Below, piece by piece: positions 1-11,855 of a stretch of DNA of 64,000 nt. Position numbers and translations under genes: made by a program. The DNA is from Branchiostoma floridae. Taxonomy: Eukaryota > Chordata > Leptocardii > Amphioxiformes > Branchiostomatidae. Under the pieces are notes generated by a model. The model was not told the DNA's origin, ran no database searches, and saw only the letters and a program-made list of their open reading frames with translations. The stretch covers positions 19,930,338 through 19,994,337 of the forward strand of contig NC_049983.1 of the NCBI RefSeq assembly GCF_000003815.2. Reading direction: 5' to 3'. How positions within the stretch are numbered: the first letter of the stretch is position 1; every line of letters begins with the position of its first letter.

Positions 1-423
1 AGGTAGGAGGTCTGGTGTATAGAACTGGTGTAATTTTGTGTGTCAAGCATGTGACCTGTTGCATACTATCTACATGTTACGGCATGAATAAAGCAACCCT
101 ACTGTTTTTATTTTGTGTATGTATGTTAGGCGGAGGTGGGCAGGGCTATGGTATAAGTATATACTTATGTCATAGATACAGGCATGAAACCCCACTATAG
201 AAGCCTCTTCCTGAGTAATTGCCTACAAAGATATACACTTAACAATAAAATGAAAATCATTCATACCCCCTGAATTGTGATTCCCTTGGTAAGGGACTTA
301 AATCAATGATTTTGTTATAAGCTTGTACAGGTACAATTTAATAGAAGTAATGGAACTGTACTACTAGTATTCTTTTACCATATTCCTGGCAACTATGACC
401 AACTGCATTATGTTTTCCCCCAG
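1..423. other. Non-coding, probable intron of the RPAP3-like gene
   Basis: No coding segment is recognised before the splice acceptor at 421-423. The next sequence is an internal exon of the RPAP3-like gene, so this stretch is most likely intron. No repeat or regulatory site stands out. Confidence 0.6.
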
Positions 424-1330
424 CAAATCCCCCCATCCATGTATGTGAAGCTGTTTCAGCAGGCCTTAGAGCCAGACATTCTCAATGGCATCATGGCACT
501 TCTCAGGGACTTCTACTTACCGTAAGTCTCTAATTTTGTATATAAAGAAGAAATTGATGATTTCTTGTGAGTCTGAGGCAGGGATAAACAAGTCCACTAG
601 CCCTATTGTCCAGGGCAAGTGAAAGTGCTGTTCGGGCAAGTGCATGTCCTACCCCACTTGTCCGATTGGGCAAGTAAGATTTTCCATTGATTTATAGTGC
701 AATTTTGATATACTTGTTACTTTTTACAGTCATGACATCAAGCAATTGTCTACAGAGAATTCCAGTGCTGGAAGTGAAAATGCATATACTAGTAACAGTG
801 ACATTTGAATTTTGGGCAAGTGAAAAATTGGTTCGGGCAAGTACATTTTTTATGTGCTTGCCCGATAGGACAAGTGGATTTTAGAAAACTTGTTCAACCC
901 TGCTGAGGTACTGTTATTATCCCTCTCTCTCTCTCTCTCTTTGGGCAATTTCGTTGCCTGGTACATTTTTGATTCACTTATAGAATATGAATTTGTTCTT
1001 AAAATTGTTTTTCTTGCGTACAGGAACAAAGATGATGTGTACAGTGTGTTGAGCAGTCTGTCAGAAGTGAAGAGATTTAACATGGCTATCATGTTCATGT
1101 CTGCTAGGGACAAGCAAGGTTTGTATGCTGTGTGCATTACATATTCACATACTTCATAATGTTTTATGATTTTTCCACTTTCTCTGAAATGCTGTAAATA
1201 TGGTTCTGATTTATTTGCTTGTTTTTTTTTTCCAGTTATTGTCGAGGTATTCAAGGGCTTGAAGTTGTTGGGACATCAGTCGCAACAAGACATTGAAGCG
1301 CTGTGTAAGAAGTATGAAGTAGATGTATGA
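424..1330 (+). CDS. RPAP3: RPAP3-like protein, C-terminal three exons (gene continues upstream of the window)
   Basis: Exons are 424-521, 1024-1118 and 1236-1330, with stop TGA at 1328-1330. Splice sites are canonical GT-AG and the phases join (98 nt, then 95 nt, then the final exon). The roughly 95 encoded residues match the conserved C-terminal RPAP3_C (monad-binding) region: SMYVKLFQQALEPDI, then LSEVKRFNMAIMFMS, then a short helical end. In the known family, RPAP3 is a cytoplasmic TPR co-chaperone of the R2TP/HSP90 machinery that assembles RNA polymerase II and other large complexes, and this domain contacts RUVBL1/2. The TPR-coding exons must lie upstream of position 1. SPAG1 and CCDC103 carry related domains, but the SEVKRFNMAIMFMS stretch fits RPAP3 best. 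The first intron contains a MITE (579-902) and a CT microsatellite. An AATAAA at 2650-2655 is a possible but distant poly(A) signal. Confidence 0.8.
579..902. mobile_element. 324-bp MITE in the RPAP3 intron, 6-bp target duplication
   Basis: The element starts CAGGGATAAACAAGT and ends with the imperfect inverse (ACTTGT.CAACCCTG). It is flanked on both sides by CTGAGG (573-578 and 903-908). The inside holds at least five copies of GGGCAAGT in both orientations. No transposase-coding sequence is present. The CAGGG terminus is hAT-like, but the 6-bp duplication is shorter than the usual 8 bp, so the superfamily is uncertain. Confidence 0.75.
922..940. repeat. CT-dinucleotide microsatellite
   Basis: About nine CT units lie just downstream of the MITE and upstream of the 1024 exon. 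Confidence 0.9.
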
Positions 1331-3050
1331 CACAGAATGTCTTATCCTCAGTGGATATTCAAACAATCTGTCAGAGAGAGGTATTAGAAATGCTTATGAG
1401 TATCCTGGATTGAAAGGTGCAAATGCAGTTAACGTCTGCACAAAGAGAATCGTAGCAAATATTTGCTGATTGCAGGCTTCGTTGACAGTGTGTGGTCATG
1501 CAATGATAATATAGCTACATGTATATTTTTACTGCCAAGTCATCACTTTGTGTGTAGTTTGTGTGTGTACGTATTTCAGATGTGATATTGAGTTGTATTG
1601 TTTTGTATGATGGCCTGTACATACATGTAGTGTAGTCTTGAATTGTTTCTTCTCTCTTCTTGAAGTTAGAAGTGTTAAGTGGGTATCTTGCATGGCTAAG
1701 CCTGTTTGCGACAAATATTGCAAAACCGGCGTGTGACATACTGGAGAAATATTTTACCTCTACAAACAAATGACACATCCTCAGTTTTTTTATCAGATGC
1801 AAACTAATCGCAGTGTTGCAATTTCAGGCAACAAATTGGAGCCCATTGGCACCTGTTTGCAACCAGTTGGCAAATGAAACCCTGTGAGATACTCGCTTTA
1901 CAAGTTTAGTTTAGGGCCATTGAAAGAATCAAAGCTGGACAAGCATAATCTATTTCTTTGTATATTCAGACATTCTGTGACTTTTGTGATACAAAGATAC
2001 AATTCCTCTGTTCATAAGAGCTAGCCATATTTTTGCATCATAGCTATATTATATGTTTGTGTGAATATACACCATCTTCTCCAATCATGTTTTGCATCTT
2101 TCCTTGGATAGGTATACTTAAGATGGATATAAATAAGCTGCTTTTGATAGCTATGAGTGCAAACTACTGGTATAGCATTTCCAAAGTAGAGAAGTGTACC
2201 ATAGCAATTGGTGTAATGTATTGTTAATCAATCAGAAGGCAACTCCAAAGTAGTCAGCTTGGTCTTTTATTAAGAGTATTGCTTTAGAATATACCATGTT
2301 TCTGATACTCTTACACTGATATGAATTACATGCAGGCACTGATGTAACAGAATCGGAAGCATGAACTTTTATACAGCTATTAAGTTTCTTTCAATACATC
2401 CTTAACAGCTACGTGTTGACAAACTGCAACAGTACAGCCACAAACCATAACAAACACACTAAGAACCTGAACATGAAACTAGCATGTGGAAAAGATATAA
2501 CTCTGAAAACACAAGCAAACTGACAGACCAAAAACAATACCTACACATATATTATTAGCTACTTTCATGACCTGGACTATCACATCTGATTAATGACTAC
2601 TTCTTCCACCTCTGAATTCTTCTTCCTGCCACTCTGGCAAGTCGGATCAAATAAAAAAGATCCTTGCAAAGCCATACATTAGTCTAAATAGTCAAATATA
2701 CTAGTAATTGGTTTCTTCCTTTTGCAAGGAGAAGAGTCAATAAGTCTACACCACTTGTGCATAAATCATGTCCTCCTGTCTCCATGTTTTATTCTGAATC
2801 ACTTTGTGGGTCAATCCGAAGACAGCCTCTTCAATGTATTGCTATGATCATCACTTGGAGTTAGATCTTGAGAGTCTTGCAAAGTTGATGCGCTATGTAC
2901 ATGCCAAAGGTAGTTTCCCGAGCAGTCTTCATAACTGCTGCTTCTGTCCTTACTCAGTGAGTCAAGCTTCAATCATGAAGTTTCTGAGTTAGTGAGAAGA
3001 GTTGTTCAGCCCTCCTCGGGTATTAAACCTGTAACCCTGACGTGGCCTTT

Positions 3051-3272
3051 GGGTCTTGCTACTGGTGACCGTTGAGTAAAGAAAAAAATAGTGGTTGTAC
3101 TAATTGATTGACTCCAATCCATTGCCATCAGTCCAGTCTCTTGCAGCCGCAAAGGACACATAGACGCACTTTGGGTCTTGCTCCTGGGTGGCTGTCTGGA
3201 TGTACTAATTCACTGATTCCAATCCAGTGCCGTCAGTCCAGTCTCTTGCAGCCGCAGAGAACACACAGACAC
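3051..3272. repeat. Imperfect direct duplication, two copies of about 105-118 bp
   Basis: Copy 1 spans about 3051-3168 and copy 2 about 3170-3272. Both run from GGGTCTTGCT through CCAATCCA.TGCC.TCAGTC and CAGTCTCTTGCAGCCGCA to a run of ACACA. Differences and an extra stretch in copy 1 show an old local duplication. Confidence 0.8.
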
Positions 3273-4737
3273 ACCAACAACAGGACGATCCCTGATGTTG
3301 CCACACTCATCCATAGGTACATCTGGGCATTGCTGTTATAGGATCCTTCTGAAAACAACAACAACATGGAAATTCGTACATAAAACAATCTTGTCGGGAA
3401 ATAAGGGATGCAATCTTATACTTGTATCATATGCAAATCAATGATTAAGAATCATTTAAAACACCATCAAAGGAGGTTTTGCATGTTTTTTTGCATGATA
3501 CACCAAAATGTCTTCCGGCACTCTAGGCATAGTTTAAGTTTTAGTGAATACAGAAGCACCATTGCTGCTCACCATGCTTTATTTAATCCGGATTTCCTTT
3601 TTCTTAAATCTCAGTGATTCCGTGCATTATGGCGGCCCATCTACACCCACATCTTACATGTATATGCTACATAATATATGTCTGAGAGTATCCCTGCAAG
3701 ATAAATGCTTTTTGCTTAAGCAGACTGCGTTGGAACTCTGACAAATATATGCACAGTATCATTAGCTTGTGGTAACAGCACCCAAGAAACTGATTTAGCC
3801 TACTGATAATGATTCTGTGAATTCCTTTGGCAAATAATGTGTTTTGTCTCTATTACACTATAACATACGGGTGGGGTATCTAGCTATCTGCACACTGTCT
3901 TAGGATCCCTCAAGCAAAAAACTCAATATCACATGAAATATGTATTGGGAAATACACATCCCTAAGAGCTTACTTTGGGTCTGCTTAATATGAAATTTTA
4001 TTGGAGTAATTCATATTGATTAAACCTTTTCTGCTCCTAATGCGGACGCCCTGTTTTCTTTCCAACCCCAATGTTTTTAGATCCAGTATATACATATATC
4101 TTGATTTTTGCGACTACCCTTGAATTGCTCCAGCAGCAAATCAAGACTCAGTGCCATTCGAATTCCCATAATGCACGCTGATTGTGAATATAAACGAGGG
4201 TTGGAAAGCTTTCGGGATGAATTGTGAGAACTCCGGAGACCCTAGAGTTAGAAATATGGCCATGAAGTTTCACACCCATGACCTTAAATAGAAACACGGG
4301 GGTTTGAAGGATTTTGTTTTATCTGCAGAGCCCTATTACCTACGCTTGACGGCCTAAAGGGGCGATCAAGCACTCGCGGCAAAGTCACTAGTGGGTGTGA
4401 ATAAGGTACATAAATAATATCTGTTTGATATCGATGTTGTTTTTGTACTACAGTGCACTAAGATTGGATGTAAGAGTTAGCTTTAGTACATTTTGATTCC
4501 TAAATCAAAGATTCGAAGTTTTTGTGACACAGTCTTTGAAACATTGACAGAACTCGGAAAGGCAAATAAACACTTCAAATTGATTGTTTGCAAGATTAAA
4601 TGGCACCCTTGCGATGGCTCGTGTTGAGATAAAAGTTGCAGCAAGATTACGAGCGTACATCTCCCTCAGGAGAAACTAGTCATGACACGTTTGACACGGC
4701 CGGCGGGTGGTAAGACCTGTCGCTATTGACAATTTTT

Positions 4738-4765
4738 TGACGTCACGTTCCCGGAGAGCCATTGG
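4738..4765. promoter_or_regulatory. Perfect CRE (TGACGTCA) with nearby inverted CCAAT box
   Basis: TGACGTCA lies at 4738-4745, followed 16 bp later by ATTGG (4761-4765), in a locally GC-richer stretch. The combination resembles a compact promoter, but no gene start was recognised next to it. The EGF-like gene on the - strand ends at 5153, so this would be downstream of it. Confidence 0.3.
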
Positions 4766-5152
4766 TCATTCTAACTTGATGAAGGTTGCAGCACGGAAAA
4801 CCAAAATTCCATACGTGGGACGTCTTTATAGTGTTTGAACGCAATTAGCCTGTTGATTATGTTGACCGCCAACACAGATGAGTTGTGCCAATATTGCAAC
4901 TGGTTTCAGCTTGAAAGTACATCTGTGTTGGTAAAAATCATTCTTAAGGGCCGTTTCCCAAATTTTCGACTGTCCATCTCCTGTCTTTGTCGCGGAATGA
5001 TACTCAGTCCCATAGGAGGGATACACACAGAATCAAACTTTAATTGCTAGAGGGATAAAAGAAGACATTTGTATCAGGGTCGTATAACCACCCATTTGCA
5101 ACGTATGATCCAATGCACGCCTAGTCAGGTGCGCTATCTGCATAACACGAAG

Positions 5153-7720
5153 TCACAGAAGCAATGGACTGCACATTCGACCTTGCGAAAAACTGGAGTT
5201 GGATAGCCGAAAATTTGGGTAAAACCCATTTTTGGCGTTTGAACTGGTTTGATCACCTTGAACTTCACAGCAGGTCCCATCGTGATACGGTGGGCAGAGA
5301 CACTTGTACCCGGCATGCACGTGGCTGTAGTACCTGGTTCCACCATTGAAGCACTCCTCACATATTGGCGCTGTGGCTAATACATGGATAGAACAAGACA
5401 ATGAGAACTACACATCGTCTGTGACTAATGCAACTGTACAATTGCTTTCTGAATTAACTTTTCATCTGATATCTTCTGACAATGACTTTCAATCTTGAAA
5501 CGTTCAAGCGACAAGTTGTTACAAGTAAAAGAAACGGGAAAATCAAGAGGCAATCGATTTGGCCTTTTTGAATCAATCAACTATTTCCAGGCTCTGCGAT
5601 GACACAGTGATAAAGTACTCTGACTAGCGGAAATTATAGGAAATATAAGATGGTGACCCAAAAGTGTCAAAGATGGTGCAAAAGACAAATCTCTTTAGGT
5701 CGTCAGTTGTTCATTTCCTCGTCCCTTCAATATTTTCATTGCTATCCCTATAATTCATATCTACCCCTTCGCTTGCCATATAGCTATCCCCAGGGCGTTG
5801 GCCACATTGGTCAGAATGCCAAATCGATGTCTACTGTTACCATTCCCGCAAATGGGTAAAACAGAAGAAACACTTCGAAACGAAAAGTACACAATGCCAG
5901 GTTTTTGCAACTTCAAAGTTTGAGTAGTCCTCTTATACTAGCCTCTTATACATGTCTTTACACGACAAATTTCCCAGACAATCAATAAACATGAACATGC
6001 AATATAAAGAGACACATGAAGACACAGAATCATGAGTAATGTGGCGCCATAGCGTTAGATAAGAGGGTTCGGCGGGTGCCTAATATAGATTAGCATGTTG
6101 ACATGATTTTATTGTGCGTGCAAACAGGTACATTCACTTAATGAGGCAGTATTGCCATTGGCATGTTTAAAATATATCTAACAAGAACTGTTGATCAAAT
6201 AGTTTTCCAGCTGTTTTGTGAACTATTGTACTGAACAGCTGTAAAACTATTTTACCATTATTGAGACTATTATTGAGTATAACGATCAAGTCGTACCGTA
6301 AACTCCTGTGCAATCTTACCCTTACAGTAATTAGGTACCACTAAAATTCCCTTGTTTGATAAGAAATATTACTGAACGTTTGACAGAGAGGCAATTTATC
6401 GTCAATGTACTACATATGATTGGGATAAGTCTAAGAAACTCACCTGCACTCCTCCTAGTCAACGGTGTCAGTGGGACGGAGGATATCTTAACACTTTCAC
6501 AACACGCACCCTTAAACTTCTCAGGACACACACAAGTCCCGTTTTCCTTAAGGGTACCCCCGTTAAGGCACACTCCTGTAATACATTCCTCTACGCTACT
6601 CTTGAATGCACCTGTAGAAAATGAAAAGAAATTACAGGTTTGGAATAGCATTGAATAATCACGCCTTTTTGTAAATAGTTGTTTTAGGAAAATGACATTT
6701 CCCTATGGAAACGCTTGAGGTTTTCATTCCATTCATGTTTTTACCCAGATGTACTTTTCTTTTAGTAAGGTCGTAAAATAGATGCTATATTATGTCAGCA
6801 CCCTTTGCTTTTAGATTAACACGACAGAGAATTCAGAACCAAGGACAGAGCTAACAACAAACGCAATTGGCATTGAACCTCTATATTTCCTCATCGCTCC
6901 CTCATTATAACCTATACCCTGTTGTTTTAATATACATCTGTACATGTTTCTTAAGTCAATACTGAATCACCGTCACATTTAACCACAAAAAGAGACACAC
7001 AAAATCAAAGAATATTACATTTTTAAGTAATCATTGTTCTCTCCTGACTGATCATGTTTTTTGGCAGAAGTAAAGAATATCTATACACTTCAATTTGTGT
7101 CAAAATAATGGATGTATTATCATTTACGAGAAGCTTGCCAATTTATTGGAATTAAATCTACACTACATCTTATTCAACCTTATATCAATTAACTAAGCGA
7201 GAGATATATGATATAGAACCAATAGAGGTAATGTGTAGACACATCGCAACAAGATAAATGTGATATAAAGGTAACAATTTATGCGGAAAAGTAAAACTTA
7301 AATGTCAGTTCCCTTTGCCGATATCCCTGTCCTTAGTTCTGAATTCTCTGTTGCATCAGTCTAAAGGTAAAGGGTCGCTGGCCTAAGCGGTACGGTCATA
7401 ACGGTAAAGCGCTGCTGTTGTAAATGTACATAGATTACGCAAGACACTTGTGTCTGGGATGCCGAATGGAGAATAGCTTTAAGGACATTGTACAACGAAA
7501 AACATTTTGAAGCATTAGGACTCATGTGTTTGGTTGAAACATAAAGAAAGCATGCATTGCAAGGGGACACGCCACAAGCCCACAACTAACCTGTTAGTGT
7601 TAGGAGACTGGCGACCATCACAAATAACAGTGCTGCTACAGAATGGCGATGCGGTCTTCGTGAACATACGAGGCAGTTCCCCCTCGATGAGACAAAGAAC
7701 TGTGGTCTGCAGTCCGGCAT
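5153..7720 (-). CDS. Small membrane-anchored or secreted protein with two atypical EGF-like modules
   Basis: Exons on the - strand are 7720-7591, 6611-6444 and 5370-5153, with stop at 5153-5155. All junctions are GT-AG and phase-consistent (130, 168 and 218 nt), giving 171 residues. Exon 1 encodes a polar, three-cysteine N-terminus and then a hydrophobic stretch (about residues 27-43, SVAALLFVMVASLLTLT), a late signal peptide or type II anchor. Exons 2 and 3 each encode one EGF-like module. Module 1 has Cys 53, 58, 70, 72, 80 and 81; module 2 has Cys 103, 106, 123, 125, 133 and 134. Both contain NGGT but lack the cysteine that normally follows it, and both end in a vicinal CC. The C-terminal tail is Asn/Ser-rich. 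EGF-CFC was considered, but no CFC domain is present. The function is unknown. I did not recognise an orthologue. Confidence 0.65.
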
Positions 7721-7761
7721 CTTCCTCGGATGGTGCCGTCATCCGAGATCCACGGCACGTC

Positions 7762-7769
7762 CCCTTATA
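7762..7769 (-). promoter_or_regulatory. TATA-like box upstream of the EGF-like gene
   Basis: Read on the - strand this is GTATAAGG, about 42 bp upstream of the proposed ATG at 7720. That spacing would give a very short 5'UTR. It is a motif match only. Confidence 0.35.
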
Positions 7770-10700
7770 CCGTCCGTCCCCATTGTGTCATCGCGGTAAC
7801 AGTTCAGACAGAGATAAGAGCTCCCCAGAGATGCGTCAGACCTGTATTACAGACGAAGTCCGTTTGTTTTAATTTGATCCCATGACAGTGATGCTCCAGT
7901 GATGAAGATATCACGACCACCAGTCGAAGGTCTTGGGAACAAGACTGGCGAACCGCTAGTATTCTCCACAGCCGGGTATTCTGTAAAATCTACCACACAG
8001 GAAAACAACCGCGCGAGGAAGTGGATGTGAAAGATCCATTTAACCACATCATCCGCACAACTTTACACGGATGGTCGATTCCCGAAATTCCTCTCCGCAC
8101 GCTTCGACCATTCAACTACCTATAACCATTTTTCCACTCAGGCCTCCAGGCACACGTACACGACTGGGAGACATAAACGTGTCCGACAGCTCTTGATAGC
8201 AGTCTAGTCAGTGGGTTCCTTTGTCAATGTCACCCTGAAAAAGCAACCAAGACGCCGTATATTATAGAAAATTGAAAATATTCCTCTTCGACCGAAAGTC
8301 TCGTCTTTTCATATCTATCAACAAAATAACGACGCCTTTCTGTCTCATGACGCAAGCAATGAACCTCGAGATCGTGACTTACAGATCTAGAAGTGTTTTG
8401 AGCTGCCACGCCTGTCAATGCTTTGTGTCTAGCTAGACCGTTTCAATGTGTCGATGATATTTAACGTGAAGTCATTCGTCAAGGCGTTCTAGACGCTACA
8501 ATGTGTGCATGGTTCTTGTGTTAGTTCTCTTTACGATCCCCCCTGGTCTGGGTATTGTAATAAATGACTTGTTATAAACACTACCCTGTACACCCTTGGC
8601 AGGAAGCTCGTTTACGCTGAAAGCTGAACACAAAGATAACACCACAGTAGCCACGTATAACGTAGACCACACTGTGTATGCTAAAGCTGGTATTTAACGT
8701 CCATTAAGATTAACTACAAAGGACCTGAGGACCATTGAAAGAAGTCGCAGACTGGAAAGTTTGAAAGATAACGTACGTTTTCCTGTATTCATGCAAAACG
8801 CAACTTCAATGTGTGGGATTTTTGCAAGCGTTACTTTGATCTCACGTCTTGCTGCGGCTCCTGTATATTAAGATAAGGCACCCATTTTCGGACAGGAAAG
8901 AGATAAACAGACAATTCAGACAAGCCCGGGGACGGGAGTTTGCCATAAGAGATTGGAAGTTCGTTTCCTTCAGTCATGGGGAACGAATCATAAAAGGTTG
9001 AAATACACGCTGGGGAGAAATGAAGTAAAAGAAGCGGTCGTCATTAAATTCATGAAAAGTCTTAAGAGAGTAGGTAAACGAGTTTTGATCGTTCCCCTAA
9101 GGAATATAATGAATATTGGGAGAACTACTACTACAGTGTCTGGCTGGCTGTCAGAATAGGTTTATGCATAATTAAGAGGGATATCCGGATAGACTTTAGT
9201 TTCATTGCAGGCGGCGGGCATCTAATCTAGCATGCTGGTTTTGCGCTGGTTTTGCGTCACAAGTGCAACGACCCTGTTGGAAACCAGTAAATCTGTATTT
9301 CGTTATATTAGTAGTGTCGGCATTGAATGCGCGATCTCTTCTATGTAATGTATTATCTTATATTGGTGAGTCTGGCAAACGGTACGATTCAGTTGCTGGG
9401 ACGTATATGTCTGGGGACTTCACGTGTAAGGTGGCACATACATTACAATGTGCACAATGCAAGACTGAAGACTACGGTATGTCTTGACATAACGCGACAG
9501 AGTACAAGACACGATCGATTTGATCGCACAACGGGTTTCCAGTATAGCCAGTCACAAATATTCACCATCAGTTTATTTCACCATTAAGAGAGTACTGTAT
9601 TGGGAAACACATCGCAGCTATACTCAGCCTATAGACAGATTCGTCGTGTAAAATTGATTTTCCCAATACATGCACTACATGTATATGTAACTGTCCGTTA
9701 AACAGCCAACCATAGGTAAGACATCCAGTGTCTTTATGACCGTCATAAAGGAATCAAATCGCACATTGCATGTCCATTGAGTGACAATGAACGCGACTTC
9801 CGGAATGTGTGGAAAGAGCAAATTCCTCTATTAGTGGAAGTCATTATTTCAGGGACCCACTCTCGGCGGAATGAGCCCACAGGCTTTGCCGATATAGATG
9901 ACAGTGCTTTCACAATTATCGATCATCATTCGACCGTGTCGAATGTATTTTCAAAGGCAATAGCTGCTTGTACTACTAAGCTGGTTTTAGTCATCAGCCG
10001 AAGTTACGCTCATGCAAGTTCACCGGTAAGGCATGAGAGAGTACATAGCTCATGGGCTTTTCACTCAGGTGGATTTATTTCACATCTAAGAAATCTAGAA
10101 GGATGTGCTGGTGAGATTCTGTAAAACGTTTTATACACTAGGGTAACGATTTTCTTACGACACAACCGAACGACCATTTTTTAACTGGCCGACGATTCGG
10201 TAGCTCCTCAGATACTTTCCTCAGTCCGAATGGACTCTACTTATTTCTTGTCGCACTGTGGTTTTGCGGTCCCAATTCAAACGTTATGTGTTGTGCTTTA
10301 TGCCAGCCTGGTATATTTTCTTCACACGAGCTAGTTCTATGGATTAGGTAGGCTTTACATGACGGATGACACGCACTGTACTGTGCAAAGACGGGTGGGC
10401 CCTTTCCCACCATCTTTATGGCATAGCAGGTCTTTAGTTTAAAGATACAAGTGGGAAGAGATAGTTGTCGCTGCTAAGTGTTACAAGCTTATGCACCATT
10501 GGCTGCTTAATGGGGCATGGACAATCTAAGAACCTCTCGGGCTGTGAAAAGTCATTAGAAGCCGCTCAAGGCAGATTTACGTGCAAACTGACACATTTAA
10601 CAGTTCAGACCAACACCCATCTAAAGTCTGTAGGAGAAGAGTGTATTGTTTTTGCAAAATCTCGTCATAACACATTGTACACATTTCTGGAATGTATTTC

Positions 10701-11855
10701 ATATCATCAGGATTTTCTCAAATATAACAAACCCAATGGGGGTTCCCGGTTGTGATTTATGTCATAGCCAAGGCTTGATGTCATAGCCACGGAACTGTCA
10801 ATTTTTATTGATCTTTTAATTGCTGCATCCACAGGCATATATCTATGAATCATCTATAACTCCTTATCAACAATGGTAAGAACTTGCATAGATATTTTTC
10901 AAGCATTCTATCTAAACATGATAATCTGGTTGGAAATCTTTTTTTCTTGATTTGGATGACAGCATTGAGGGACACGTCATTATTTCATTATGACAAAATA
11001 ACTATTGCACATGCACAAGCTTGAAGTGCATATCATTAACAGGTAGTGATATATTTACAACAGCTGAAATAATTCGTGAAAACAAGTTCAATGTTCACAA
11101 AATGTTCCCTTTCACACAAGCTGCCACCTTATGATTTTATCAGAACTAGGAAATTGCTATATACATATGAACTTGTCTAAAGTGACAAGTTGTTATATCT
11201 TTAAAATCCTGCTAAGTACCTTTTACCACAGACTTCATAGGGAGACTCTTTTAAAAGTACATCTTGACCCTCCTCATCTACATAAACCCAGCTCCATTTG
11301 CATAGTACATATTTGTGGGAAAAGTAATTGCAAAATTTATTCCTACTTGTGCCAGGATTTCTGCCTAAGATTGCATCTAACCTCTAAAGTTTAAGTAACA
11401 GTTGGTAAATGTGCAACTTGAACTTTTATATTTTCATACATACATACACTGCTTGTGGTAAAGCATTAGATATTTGTACTCTAAGCATTGAGATATCCCT
11501 GATGTTTTAAAAAAATATTACACTGCATTGTCTATCATTAATATTTACATTGGTCCAGTAAATTCATAAAATCTGACTGCGCCTTAAATTACTAGTACAA
11601 ATCTATATGATCAATGACAATATAGAATGTTAGGACTTACAACTTATCACAAAGGTAACTTATCTTATACCTTAATCATCAACTATCTACATGAGATATA
11701 TGTAGATATTGCACATTACTAGTATCATATAATTTCAGGTCTTATTTCCAATTGTTGCATATAAAAATTGTGAAATATCATTATTCACATTTGAAAATAT
11801 TGTCACCATCCAATTTTTCTGTTTGTGGAATGAGCATTGTACAAAAGTCCAAACT
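7770..11855. other. Intergenic region between the EGF-like gene and the NWD-family gene
   Basis: The two - strand genes flank this stretch. The longer ORFs (for example 8953-9159, 9327-9587 and 9777-10124 on +) show no recognisable domain, repeat or splice context. AAATTTATTCC at 11334-11344 contains an inverted AATAAA (11336-11341), a plausible poly(A) signal for the NWD gene about 515 nt after its stop. Confidence 0.5.
11336..11341 (-). terminator. Candidate poly(A) signal of the NWD-family gene
   Basis: AATAAA on the - strand, about 515 nt beyond the stop codon at 11856-11858. Confidence 0.45.

Larger units (their letters stand above)
1331..5152. other. Intergenic region between two converging genes
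   Basis: The first part is probably RPAP3 3'UTR. No conserved coding exon is recognised; the short ORFs lack codon structure, splice context or family similarity. Contents noted: a diverged direct duplication (3051-3272), a candidate RPAP3 poly(A) signal (2650) and a CRE/CCAAT motif cluster (4738-4765). Confidence 0.55.

Noticed and set aside
5153-6611. EGF-CFC (Cripto-type) protein
   Set aside because: Two EGF-like modules are present, but no CFC cysteine pattern follows either of them.
8953-10124. Protein-coding ORFs of 68-115 codons on the + strand
   Set aside because: No domain, composition or splice context supports them, and length alone is expected by chance in this much sequence.
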